Assembly: GCA_023421505.1 (NCBI GenBank)
Contig: JAEZTJ010000081.1
Span: forward strand, 62,001 to 126,000
Reading direction: 5' to 3'
Length of the DNA: 64,000 bases
From: Bacillota bacterium
Lineage (GTDB): Bacteria > Bacillota > Clostridia > Lachnospirales > Lachnospiraceae
Below the pieces are notes generated by a model. It did no database searches, was not told the DNA's origin, and saw only the letters and a list, made by a program, of their open reading frames with translations. Made by a program: the position numbers and the translations under genes. Numbering within the stretch: the stretch's first letter is position 1; each line of letters opens with the position of its first letter. Positions 16,306 to 24,464 of this stretch are shown here, piece after piece.

Positions 16306-17144
16306 GTAGAAAAGGAAGAGAAATAATCAAATTATCAATGATCCACTGCGTACTGATTATTGTATGCATCATAGCTATGATACCGATTTTATATGCATTT
16401 TCTGTATCCATCAGTGGAAATAACAGCTTAATCAGTACAGAGTTCTCCTTTATTCCTAAGAATTTGACCTTTGATAATTATGAAGCGGTGCTTTTTGAGG
16501 AACCTGTACTTTTGTGGCTTAAGAATAGTATTATTCTGGCTGTAGCCACAGTGGTTATTTCTTTGACCTTTGCCATTCCGGCTGCCTATGCATTCTCGAG
16601 ATTTCGTTTTCGGGGAAAGAAAACCATCCTGTACATATTGATTCTCCTGAATGCTTTTCCACAGATCTTATCCATGCTGGCTATTTATAAGCTTCTTAAC
16701 ATGATAGGTCAGACGGATTCTAAAATAGGACTGATCCTTGTATATGTGGGTACGATGTCCATCTTCGGTTTATGGAATATGAAGGGATATTTTGATACCA
16801 TACCGAACGAAATTGAGGAAGCAGCACAGATAGATGGTGCAAATGATCTACAGCTGGTAACAAAGGTGATACTGCCGCTGGCAAAGCCCTCAATCATTGT
16901 AACACTCGTTATGATTCTGATCTTTGTATGGAATGAATATATCTTTGCAATTACCTTTATGACAGGAGCGGATAATTATACGCTGGCAGCGGGCTTATAT
17001 TCCTTACAGGCGACTGAAATGTCCGGTAATTGGCCAATATTTGCAGCGGCCTCCCTTCTGATCTCGCTGCCTATCTTAATTATATTTTTTAAATTTCAAA
17101 AGCATATGGTTTCCGGCTTAACGGTTGGCGGAGTGAAAGGATAA
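16302..17144 (+). CDS. malG: Maltodextrin ABC transporter permease, MalG type
   Basis: 280 residues, about six transmembrane segments, EAA loop EIEEAAQIDGANDLQLVTKV and the C-terminal TVGGVKG typical of MalG proteins. Start ATGA overlaps the end of the MalF-like gene. It pairs with that permease in the membrane. The enzyme gene that follows starts after only 8 bases, so importer and intracellular hydrolase are one operon. Confidence 0.9.
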   Translation: MSRKGREIIKLSMIHCVLIIVCIIAMIPILYAFSVSISGNNSLISTEFSFIPKNLTFDNYEAVLFEEPVLLWLKNSIILAVATVVISLTFAIPAAYAFSRFRFRGKKTILYILILLNAFPQILSMLAIYKLLNMIGQTDSKIGLILVYVGTMSIFGLWNMKGYFDTIPNEIEEAAQIDGANDLQLVTKVILPLAKPSIIVTLVMILIFVWNEYIFAITFMTGADNYTLAAGLYSLQATEMSGNWPIFAAASLLISLPILIIFFKFQKHMVSGLTVGGVKG

Positions 17145-17152
17145 AGTAAATT

Positions 17153-18880
17153 ATGAAAAGAGAAGCAATCTTACATATACCAATGTCAAACTATGCACAT
17201 GGTCTGAATGAATCACAGATTGTATTCAGGCTTCGTGCTGCGAGAGGTGATTTAAAGACCTGCAGGCTGTATTATGGGGACAGAGCCTGCAGAGTCACAC
17301 CGGTTATCTTTACTAAAGCTACGATGGAGGTAGTTGCAAGGGATGAGTACTTTGACTACTTTGAAGTGGTACTTGATACTCCTTATACAAGAATCTGCTA
17401 CTATTTTGAACTGGAGGACGAGGTAGAAACAATCCTTTATTATTCTGATTTATTTAAATCGAGTACGGTAATGGAAAGATCGCTGTATTACCAGTATCCT
17501 TATAACCGTAGAGAAGATATCGCTGACATACCGGATTGGACGAAGGATGCGATTATCTATAATATCTTCCCGGACAGCTTTGCCTCCGGTAGAAGGATTA
17601 TTAGCAGGGAAAGTCGGGAAATAGAATATGAAGGTAAAATAATAAAAAATAAAAATGGTGGTACGATAGAGGGAATTACTAATAATCTGGATTACCTTCT
17701 CAGGCTCGGAATTAACTGCATCTATATCAATCCCCTTTTTGTAGCAGGCGAGTACCACAAATATGATCTCATAGATTATTTTCATGTGGACCCCTGCTTT
17801 GGTACAGATGAAGAATTTAAATTTTTTGTAGATTTGTGCCACAATTGTAGTATTAAGGTAATCATTGATGGGGTATTTAATCATTGCGGCTGGAACTTCT
17901 TTGCCTTTAATGATGTAGTAGAGAAGGGGGAAGACAGCGAATATAAAGATTGGTTTTACCGACTTAGCTTTCCAGTGATTAAGCCTGATAATCCGGAGGA
18001 TATTCCGAGTTACGAGTGCTTTGCCTATGAACGGCTGATGCCGAAGATGAATACCTCTAATCCTTCTGTTGTTGATTATTTTTGCAAGGTATGCAGTCAT
18101 TGGCTTACAGAATTCGGGGTGGATGGATGGCGGTTAGATGTTGCCAGTGAGGTGAATTCTGACTTCTGGAGAGAATTTCGTAAAGCAGCCAAGAAAGCAA
18201 AGCCTGACTGCTTTCTCATTGGGGAGATATGGGAAAATGCTGGACACTGGCTGATGGGAGATCTGTTTGATTCCTCAATGAATTATGATTTCCGTCAGTA
18301 TTGTAAGGAATTCTTCGCAGAAGGCAGTATTGATGCTTATGAATTTGATGGAAGGGTCACAATGCTGCGGATGCGCTATCGTAAGAATCTAGTATATGGA
18401 CAGCTTAATCTCCTAGACAGTCATGATGTGCCCAGATTCTTATCCTATTGTAACGGAGAGCTATCACGGTATAAGCTCGCAGTTTTATTTCAGATGACCT
18501 TTATTGGACCGCCTTCCATCTTCTATGGTGATGAGCAGGGTATAACCGGACTAAGCGAAGAGGAGTATCGATGCCCAATGAAATGGGAGGAGGAAGACAA
18601 TGAGCTCTTTGCCTTCTATAAAGCTGCGATTTATGTAAGAAAAAAGCTGAAAGCTTTAAGACTGGGAGAATTTCGTACGATTTATGCAAAGAAGGGCTGC
18701 AGGCTGTATGTTTTTGAGCGTTTCATAAAAGAGGAGCGTATTCTCATTGCCCTGAATGCAGGAAGCGAAAGTGTCCCCTTAAGTATAGAGCTTGGTGGAA
18801 GTACAATCCTTTGGCAATCCGGGTATGAAGAACAGCAGTTGTCCGGCTATGGGTATCTTATTGCGGTCTTTACATCATAA
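17153..18880 (+). CDS. Intracellular cyclomaltodextrinase/neopullulanase (GH13_20)
   Basis: 575 residues with no signal peptide. The N-terminal 110 residues resemble the CBM34 domain of this subfamily. The barrel starts with WTKDAIIYNIFPDSFASG. Catalytic residues are present: Asp329 in DGWRLDV, Glu358 in FLIGEIWE, Asp425 in LLDSHD. The enzyme opens cyclodextrins and cleaves maltodextrins or pullulan after import. It directly follows the permease genes, so it degrades what they bring in. The subfamily call rests on the N-terminal domain and motif set; alpha-glucosidase activity is a less likely alternative. Confidence 0.88.
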   Translation: MKREAILHIPMSNYAHGLNESQIVFRLRAARGDLKTCRLYYGDRACRVTPVIFTKATMEVVARDEYFDYFEVVLDTPYTRICYYFELEDEVETILYYSDLFKSSTVMERSLYYQYPYNRREDIADIPDWTKDAIIYNIFPDSFASGRRIISRESREIEYEGKIIKNKNGGTIEGITNNLDYLLRLGINCIYINPLFVAGEYHKYDLIDYFHVDPCFGTDEEFKFFVDLCHNCSIKVIIDGVFNHCGWNFFAFNDVVEKGEDSEYKDWFYRLSFPVIKPDNPEDIPSYECFAYERLMPKMNTSNPSVVDYFCKVCSHWLTEFGVDGWRLDVASEVNSDFWREFRKAAKKAKPDCFLIGEIWENAGHWLMGDLFDSSMNYDFRQYCKEFFAEGSIDAYEFDGRVTMLRMRYRKNLVYGQLNLLDSHDVPRFLSYCNGELSRYKLAVLFQMTFIGPPSIFYGDEQGITGLSEEEYRCPMKWEEEDNELFAFYKAAIYVRKKLKALRLGEFRTIYAKKGCRLYVFERFIKEERILIALNAGSESVPLSIELGGSTILWQSGYEEQQLSGYGYLIAVFTS

Positions 18881-18913
18881 ATATAATAATGTGAAAGGAA
18901 CTTGAGGAGGAAA

Positions 18914-19927
18914 ATGGCAGTTACAATTAAGGATGTAGCAAAAGAAGCGGGAGTTTCAACAGCAACCGTTTCGAAGGTAATCAATAAGGTGCCTTCCATT
19001 TCAGAGGCAACGGCAGCTAAGATTAATCGTATCATGAAGGAGATGAATTATCATCCTAATCTTCGCGCGCAGAATTTTGCCAGAAAGTCCACCCGAAATA
19101 TATTATTTGTAACGACCCTTGAACGAAATACCGCTTTTTTAAATCCGCATATGTTTGAAATTATGTCCGGTCTGCAATATGTATTAAATAATAAAAATTA
19201 TACTCTAAGTATCATAAATATCCGCCCAGAGGATGATCCTGAGGCTTTGGACCGCATCATTGCAGGAAATAGTACGGATGGATTGGTAATCCATGCATCG
19301 GTAATCACAAAGGAAATCGCTGTAAAAATCTTAAAGACTGCTTTTCCGCATATCATAATAGGCTGTCCTAATTTTGAGAGCCAGCTGTGTTGGATTGATA
19401 ATAATAATTATCTTTCGGGGGAAATAGCAGCAAACCACTTGATCGAACAAGGCTATCAAAAGATAGCCTTTATCGGTGGGGAGATGAATGATATGATTTC
19501 TACACACCGCCTGCAGGGAGCTGTGACAGCACTTACAGAGAAAAGACTAAAATTAGCGGAGACTTATATTAGAAGAGGTGAATCAACGAAGCAATCAGGT
19601 TTTTATATGATGGAGGAAATCATAAGCCAAAAAAAGCCTCCGGATGCTGTAATTTGCGCTAATAATTATCTTGCACTTGGGGTTATCAAATCTATAACGA
19701 AGCATAACCTGCGCATTCCAAGGGATATCGGTGTAATATCCTTTGATGATTACCCATTTTCAAGGATTACCGATCCCATGATGTCAGTTGTAAATATCGA
19801 TGTGTATGATGTCGGTATGCAGGCCGGAAAGCTTATCCTGTCTAAGATAAAAAAGCCTAATTTACAGGTTCAATCCTTTACCACCTTGCCAAGTCTGATT
19901 GTCAGGGATTCAACAAAAAGGTATTAA
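18914..19927 (+). CDS. LacI/GalR-family transcription regulator of starch/maltodextrin genes
   Basis: Starts at ATG 18914 after TTGAGGAGG. The N-terminal helix-turn-helix MAVTIKDVAKEAGVSTATVS and hinge are typical, followed by a sugar-binding periplasmic-like domain to residue 338. It lies 33 bases after the cyclomaltodextrinase gene and before the amylase gene. The GTAAANCGNTTACC sites at 12968, 13046 and 20095 have the central CG of LacI-family operators and are its likely targets. The effector is probably maltose or a maltodextrin. Whether it represses or activates is open, because the sites lie upstream of the -35 boxes. Confidence 0.9.
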   Translation: MAVTIKDVAKEAGVSTATVSKVINKVPSISEATAAKINRIMKEMNYHPNLRAQNFARKSTRNILFVTTLERNTAFLNPHMFEIMSGLQYVLNNKNYTLSIINIRPEDDPEALDRIIAGNSTDGLVIHASVITKEIAVKILKTAFPHIIIGCPNFESQLCWIDNNNYLSGEIAANHLIEQGYQKIAFIGGEMNDMISTHRLQGAVTALTEKRLKLAETYIRRGESTKQSGFYMMEEIISQKKPPDAVICANNYLALGVIKSITKHNLRIPRDIGVISFDDYPFSRITDPMMSVVNIDVYDVGMQAGKLILSKIKKPNLQVQSFTTLPSLIVRDSTKRY

Positions 19928-20094
19928 TTAATATAAGGATGAGTAAGTCAACTTGTTTTAATTACTAATAATTTACTCAAACTTTGCAGATCAACATTAT
20001 GAAGATGCTTTATAATATAGTATGATACCATAATCGAAACTCATAGGTGAATTTACCAAATGATAATAAGGTGCCACTGCCAATAATTTTTGTA

Positions 20095-20108
20095 GTAAAA
20101 CGTTTACC
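20095..20108. promoter_or_regulatory. LacI-type operator of the amylase gene
   Basis: GTAAAACGTTTACC, a near-perfect palindrome ending 10 bases before the -35 box at 20119. A weaker palindrome GGTGAATTTACC lies at 20046-20057. Confidence 0.7.
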
Positions 20109-20118
20109 TGAATTTGGA

Positions 20119-20147
20119 TTGACTGTCCTAGAAATTAATGATAAGAT
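20119..20147 (+). promoter_or_regulatory. Promoter of the amylase gene
   Basis: TTGACT, 17 bases, TAAGAT. This implies a 5' leader of about 150 bases before the start codon. Confidence 0.6.
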
Positions 20148-20241
20148 GAAGCTACATAAATAATTTACATAATATGTAAACTGTATATGGACTGTGCAAC
20201 TGCCTCCTTTTTACATCCTTGGATCAAATTTTATCCTCATT

Positions 20242-20256
20242 ATGAAAGCGCTGAAA
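20242..20256. promoter_or_regulatory. Possible cre (CcpA) site
   Basis: ATGAAAGCGCTGAAA differs from the WTGNAANCGNWNNCW consensus at one base. It lies about 90 bases downstream of the promoter, where CcpA could block elongation under good carbon supply. Inferred from consensus only. Confidence 0.4.
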
Positions 20257-20304
20257 GGAACTGTAACCAAGAAACGTTGATTAGTAAAGAGAGGAAAGAT
20301 GATT

Positions 20305-22587
20305 ATGAAGAAAAATGGTATTTTTACAAAAGGCAGAATGTTGATATTCGTTTTATCTGTACTTATTATGATGCTTGCACTGACTATTTACTATTCCCGG
20401 ACAGATGTTGCTGAGGCTACCATTGCAGCAAAGACACCGGTGACCTCCCGTGACGTTATTTACCAGATTATTACGGACAGATTTTATGACGGTGATACAA
20501 GTAACAATATTCCGACCGGCTTTAACGGTAATTTATATGATGGAACCGGTAATGACTTAAAGCTGTATCAGGGTGGAGACTGGCAGGGAATTATTGATAA
20601 GATACCATATTTAAAAAATATGGGAATTACTACAGTGTGGATTTCCGCACCCTACGAAAACCGTGATGATGCAATTATCGATTATCAAAGCGGTGGGGGC
20701 TATGATACCTGGACAAGCTTTCATGGCTATCATGTTCGTAATTATTTTGCTACCAATAAGCATTTTGGAACGTTGAATAAATTCAAGGAATTAAAAGATG
20801 CACTGCATCAAAATAATATGAAGCTGGTAATAGATTTTGTTACGAATCATACCAGCAGATGGCAAAATCCTACGAACAATTTCTCACCGGAGGATGGTAA
20901 ATTATATGAACCTGATAAGCTCCCTTCCGGTGAATATGCATTCAATTCGAATGGGGAACCCTATGATTATAACAATGATGGTAAGGTGGAAAATCTGCTG
21001 GTTAATCCGAATAATGATACATATGGGTGGTTTCACGGAATTGGAGATCGCGGAGGCGACTCAAGCAAATACGGTTATCGCCACAAGGATCTTGGTTCTT
21101 TAGCTGATTTTTCACAGGAGAACGGTGCAGTTGTTACATATCTTGAGAAGGCAGTAAAATATTGGGCAGATTTTGGTATTGACGGCCTTCGCCACGATGC
21201 TACCCTTCATATGAATCCGGCCTTTGTAAAAGGCTTAAAGGATACAGTGGATTCCGTAGCTACAATAACACATTTTGGTGAATTCTTTATCGGCAGACCG
21301 GATAGCAAATACTCGGAATATTGCAAATTCCCGGAGATGACCGGTGTGAATAATCTGGATTTTGAATTTTACCGTGCCGCCAGTACTACCTTTGGTAACT
21401 TTTCCACGCCGATGTCCAACTTTGGAGAGATGCTTTTATATACTGCTAATGACTACGAATATGAAAATCAGGCAGTAACCTTCCTTGATAATCATGATGT
21501 TACAAGATTTGGTTATCTGCAGCAGAATCAAAAGCCGTATAATGCAGCTTTAGCAGTGCTTTTAACCTCTCGTGGAATTCCAAATATCTATTATGGGACA
21601 GAGCAATATGTTATACCCTCCGATGCCAGTGATGTCGCAGGACGTGTATTTCTGCAGACAGACGGCAGTTTTAATACCTCGACAGTCGCCTATCAGTTAA
21701 TCGGTGATTTATCCGAATTAAGACAGGCAAATGATGCGGTTGCTTATGGTATGACAACAATTCTTTACAGCTCTGAGAATGTATTGGTATACCAGAGAAA
21801 GTTTTATGATAATGTTGTAGTGGTAGCAGTAAACCGTCAGCCGGATATATCCTATACGATCCCAGCAATCGCAACGGATCTTCCGGTCGGTACCTATCAG
21901 GATTATACCGCCGGACTGTTATATGGAGATCCGGTCACGGTAACAAATAATAATGGTAAGAAGATTAACTCCTTTGTACTCGAAGGCGGAGAGGTTAGTA
22001 TCTGGCAATATGATATCAATTCTAATAGTACTACGCCAAAGATTGGTGATGTTGTTTCCACAATGGGCAGAGCCGGTAATAAGGTTTATATCTATGGTGA
22101 CGGCTTAGGCGGAACCCCAACAGTAACCTTTGGCAATACCTCAGCAACTGTTATATCAGCAACGAATAACAAAATAGTCACAACAGTTCCTACTGGAGCT
22201 TTAGCAGGAGATAATTTGATCACGGTATATCAAGGCTCAACGCCCAGCAATACCTTTGTCTACACAGTATTGTCGGGAGATCAAAACCAGATTATTTTCC
22301 ATGTTAATGCCAATACAAATTACGGAGAAAATATCTATATTGTTGGTAGTATACCGGAGCTCGGCTCCTGGAATACAAGTAACTGTACAGAGGCGATGAT
22401 GTGCCCAAATTACCCGCAGTGGTTCCTTCCGGTTAGCGTTCCGGCAGGAACTAGCTTCCAATTTAAATTTATTAAAAAGGATGCAAGTGGTAATGTAGTA
22501 TGGGAAAGCTGCGCCAACAGAGTAGTAACCTCCTCCTCGGGAAGCAGTTCAACAATGGATGCTTACTATACCTGGAATGTGAATTAA
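20305..22587 (+). CDS. Secreted CGTase-like alpha-amylase (GH13_2) with TIG and CBM20 domains
   Basis: ATG 20305 follows GAGGAAAG. A signal peptide with hydrophobic core (residues 12-28) ends near VAEA. Domain order follows CGTases: A/B barrel, C, an IPT/TIG domain D (about 575-655) and a C-terminal CBM20 raw-starch module (about 660-760). The acid/base set is present: nucleophile Asp298 in LRHDATLHM, Glu326 in HFGEFF, Asp398 in DNHD. At the position of the central aromatic (Tyr195 of Bacillus CGTases) the sequence reads KDLGSLADF, so Gly replaces Tyr. This points to hydrolysis (maltogenic or plain amylase) rather than cyclisation. It makes oligosaccharides outside for the importer of the locus. 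Confidence 0.9.
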   Translation: MKKNGIFTKGRMLIFVLSVLIMMLALTIYYSRTDVAEATIAAKTPVTSRDVIYQIITDRFYDGDTSNNIPTGFNGNLYDGTGNDLKLYQGGDWQGIIDKIPYLKNMGITTVWISAPYENRDDAIIDYQSGGGYDTWTSFHGYHVRNYFATNKHFGTLNKFKELKDALHQNNMKLVIDFVTNHTSRWQNPTNNFSPEDGKLYEPDKLPSGEYAFNSNGEPYDYNNDGKVENLLVNPNNDTYGWFHGIGDRGGDSSKYGYRHKDLGSLADFSQENGAVVTYLEKAVKYWADFGIDGLRHDATLHMNPAFVKGLKDTVDSVATITHFGEFFIGRPDSKYSEYCKFPEMTGVNNLDFEFYRAASTTFGNFSTPMSNFGEMLLYTANDYEYENQAVTFLDNHDVTRFGYLQQNQKPYNAALAVLLTSRGIPNIYYGTEQYVIPSDASDVAGRVFLQTDGSFNTSTVAYQLIGDLSELRQANDAVAYGMTTILYSSENVLVYQRKFYDNVVVVAVNRQPDISYTIPAIATDLPVGTYQDYTAGLLYGDPVTVTNNNGKKINSFVLEGGEVSIWQYDINSNSTTPKIGDVVSTMGRAGNKVYIYGDGLGGTPTVTFGNTSATVISATNNKIVTTVPTGALAGDNLITVYQGSTPSNTFVYTVLSGDQNQIIFHVNANTNYGENIYIVGSIPELGSWNTSNCTEAMMCPNYPQWFLPVSVPAGTSFQFKFIKKDASGNVVWESCANRVVTSSSGSSSTMDAYYTWNVN

Positions 22588-22590
22588 CGG

Positions 22591-22681
22591 AAGTTAGGTT
22601 GAAAAATTAAAGATTTTTCAATCGGCAAATTTGTGCGCTGCCCAAATTCGCAGGTTTTAGCGGCAGATGGAGGTTGATATG
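22591..22681 (+). ncRNA. Orphan copy of a structured leader (also found before lepB)
   Basis: Begins AGTTAGGTTGAAAA with a stem TTGAAAAAT/ATTTTTCAA, then CTGCC/GGCAG pairing, and ends with 23 bases identical to 48648-48670, including a GGAGG ribosome site and ATG. Here the ATG opens only a nine-codon frame (MECLQGSA-stop) that runs into a terminator. Looks like a cis-regulatory RNA or attenuator leader that has lost its gene. Not matched to a named RNA family. Confidence 0.5.
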
Positions 22682-22687
22682 GAATGT

Positions 22688-22722
22688 CTACAGGGGAGTG
22701 CTTAGTACTCCCCTGTAGTTTT
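22688..22722 (+). terminator. Intrinsic terminator after amylase and orphan leader
   Basis: CTACAGGGGAGT, loop of 7, ACTCCCCTGTAG and TTTT. A perfect 12-bp stem. The remaining 22723-22995 is A-rich and holds only the ribosome site of the next gene. Confidence 0.85.
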
Positions 22723-22995
22723 AAGAAGAAGTACGAGAAGAAGTTTCAATAGAAGAAATTCTTTAAAAAGCTAAATCATAAGAAGCTTAGTATAGGATAC
22801 TAATTAAGAAGTTTAAAAAAGAAAATTCACTCAGCGAAAAACACAAGAAGAAAAACTTTACATTTATTATAAGCAGAAATATTTATTCGGAAATAATATT
22901 TTTGTGGTAATTTAATATAAAAGCATTTATAATAGATTAGGATTAAATACATAATAATACTTATTAATAGGAATATATCAGTTAGGAGAGCAAGA

Positions 22996-23436
22996 ATGAT
23001 TCCTAAGGAGATAATGATATCTGTAATTGATGGACAGGGTGGGGGAATCGGTAAGAGTATAATCAGTAAGCTAAGAAAGCTTATAGAGAAGGGTAATGGA
23101 ATCTCAATCTGTGCACTTGGCACGAATTCAACAGCCACTAATAATATGATTAAGGCGGGAGCTGATTTTGGAGCGACCGGTGAGAACGCTATTGTTCTTA
23201 CGGCAAATAAGTCAGATATCATTCTTGGACCGATTGCTATCATAGCAGCAAATTCCATGCTGGGTGAATTAACGCCTGCAATGGCGGCAGCAGTTAGTTC
23301 CTGCTCTGCGTTAAAAATTTTAATCCCTCTTAACCGCTGCAATATTCTGATTGCTTCGGAGCTTGGCTGTACGACGGAAGCTTATATCGATCAATGTATC
23401 AAAATGGTAATGGATTATCTTAATTCTAATAAATAA
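22996..23436 (+). CDS. DUF3842 family protein
   Basis: 146 residues resembling the DUF3842 family of Clostridia: VIDGQGGGIGKSIISKL (a Rossmann-like glycine loop), ALGTNSTATNNMIKAGA, GENAIV, GPIAIIAANSMLGELTP and ILIPLNRCN. The function of the family is unknown; the Gly-rich loop suggests nucleotide or cofactor binding. ATG 22996 follows TTAGGAGAG; ATG 23014 with AAGGAG is an alternative and would begin closer to the conserved strand. Upstream of the nickel-cofactor genes but separated by 250 bases and a terminator, so a link is not shown. Confidence 0.8.
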   Translation: MIPKEIMISVIDGQGGGIGKSIISKLRKLIEKGNGISICALGTNSTATNNMIKAGADFGATGENAIVLTANKSDIILGPIAIIAANSMLGELTPAMAAAVSSCSALKILIPLNRCNILIASELGCTTEAYIDQCIKMVMDYLNSNK

Positions 23437-23490
23437 TTCAATGACTTAATTGCTTAAATATTATCAATGTCTTCTGTAGTATCTTCAATG

Positions 23491-23509
23491 TGCCACCAGG
23501 AAGGTGGCG
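23491..23509. other. Short GC-rich hairpin
   Basis: GCCACC, loop AGGAA, GGTGGC. It lies between the DUF3842 gene and larB and has no T run. Possibly part of a leader or a transcript end. Confidence 0.35.
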
Positions 23510-23606
23510 GCTACGGAATATATGTTTAAGATTATTCAAGGCAGAAAAAGTTTGATAAATCTAATGAAAGTATCATAATAAAATTTATAGATGAATCATG
23601 AAGATT

Positions 23607-23637
23607 CTGGCGGCTGAGAACAGCTGTTAGTTTTTTC
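23607..23637 (+). terminator. Terminator/attenuator upstream of larB
   Basis: CTGGCGGCTG, loop AGAA, CAGCTGTTAG (three G-U pairs), followed by T6. It ends 55 bases before larB. It may end the DUF3842 transcript or act as an attenuator for the nickel operon; I could not match the leader to the NiCo riboswitch. Confidence 0.6.
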
Positions 23638-23690
23638 ATGTTTTTTTATACTTAATGTAAAAGCAATATGCTGGAAAGGTACGGTGCTTT

Positions 23691-24434
23691 ATGGATATAC
23701 ATAAATTATTGGAACAGGTTAAGAATAACGAAATTACAATAACAAAGGCAGAGGAGCTTTTAAAAAAACTTCCATACGAGGATTTAGGCTACGCAAAGCT
23801 TGACCATCACAGAGAACTGCGGTCCGGCTTTGGAGAAGTTATATTTTGCGACGGGAAATCCACGGAGCACCTTATTAGTATCTTTCAGAATTTTTATGAG
23901 AAGGAGATCAGTGTATTAGGTACGAGAGCAACTCCGGAGCAATATGAAAGTGTGAAGGCGGTATTGCCGGTAGTGCAGTATGATCCGATGTCAAGAATAC
24001 TTAAGATACAGCTTAAGGAGAAACCTAAAATCGGTTGTATTGCGATCTGTACAGGCGGTACTGCGGATATACCGGTGGCAGAGGAAGCGGCAATAACAGC
24101 AGAATTTTTTGGGAGCCAGGTGCAACGAATCTATGATGTAGGTGTCGCAGGTATTCATAGATTGTTCTCAAATCTAGATGAGATTAGAAAGGCAAACTGT
24201 ATTATAGCGGTAGCAGGAATGGAGGGGGCTCTTGGCAGCGTCATTGCAGGTTTGGTCGATAAACCGGTGATTGCAGTTCCGACTTCAATCGGATATGGCG
24301 CAAGCTTTCATGGTGTGTCAGCACTCCTAACCATGCTTAATTCCTGTGCAGAGGGTATGGCTGTAGTAAATATTGATAATGGCTTTGGTGCGGGGTATTT
24401 AAGTACGCAGATAAACCGAATGGCAATAAAATAA
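23691..24434 (+). CDS. larB: LarB, pyridinium-3,5-bisthiocarboxylic acid (nickel pincer) synthesis
   Basis: LarB carboxylates and hydrolyses nicotinic acid adenine dinucleotide, the first step to the nickel-pincer nucleotide cofactor. The C-terminal half has the AIR-carboxylase-like core: CIAICTGGTADIPVAEEAA, YDVGVAGIHRL, AVAGMEGALGSVIAGL and PVIAVPTSIGYG. At 247 residues it is of normal length. First gene of a nickel cluster followed at 30 bases by the transporter genes; larE and larC face it on the other strand. Confidence 0.93.
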   Translation: MDIHKLLEQVKNNEITITKAEELLKKLPYEDLGYAKLDHHRELRSGFGEVIFCDGKSTEHLISIFQNFYEKEISVLGTRATPEQYESVKAVLPVVQYDPMSRILKIQLKEKPKIGCIAICTGGTADIPVAEEAAITAEFFGSQVQRIYDVGVAGIHRLFSNLDEIRKANCIIAVAGMEGALGSVIAGLVDKPVIAVPTSIGYGASFHGVSALLTMLNSCAEGMAVVNIDNGFGAGYLSTQINRMAIK

Positions 24435-24464
24435 TTATAATTTTGAATAAGGGGTTGATGTATT

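Noticed and set aside
20305..22587. Annotation as a true cyclodextrin glucanotransferase
   Set aside because: The central Tyr position reads Gly, so I call it CGTase-like amylase until products are known.
22827..23342. Minus-strand open frame of 171 codons opposite the DUF3842 gene
   Set aside because: The plus strand encodes a protein with clear family motifs and a good ribosome site; the minus frame is hydrophobic shadow sequence without a site.
23437..23690. NiCo or cobalamin riboswitch before the nickel operon
   Set aside because: I looked for conserved aptamer segments and could not match them; only a terminator-like hairpin is supported.
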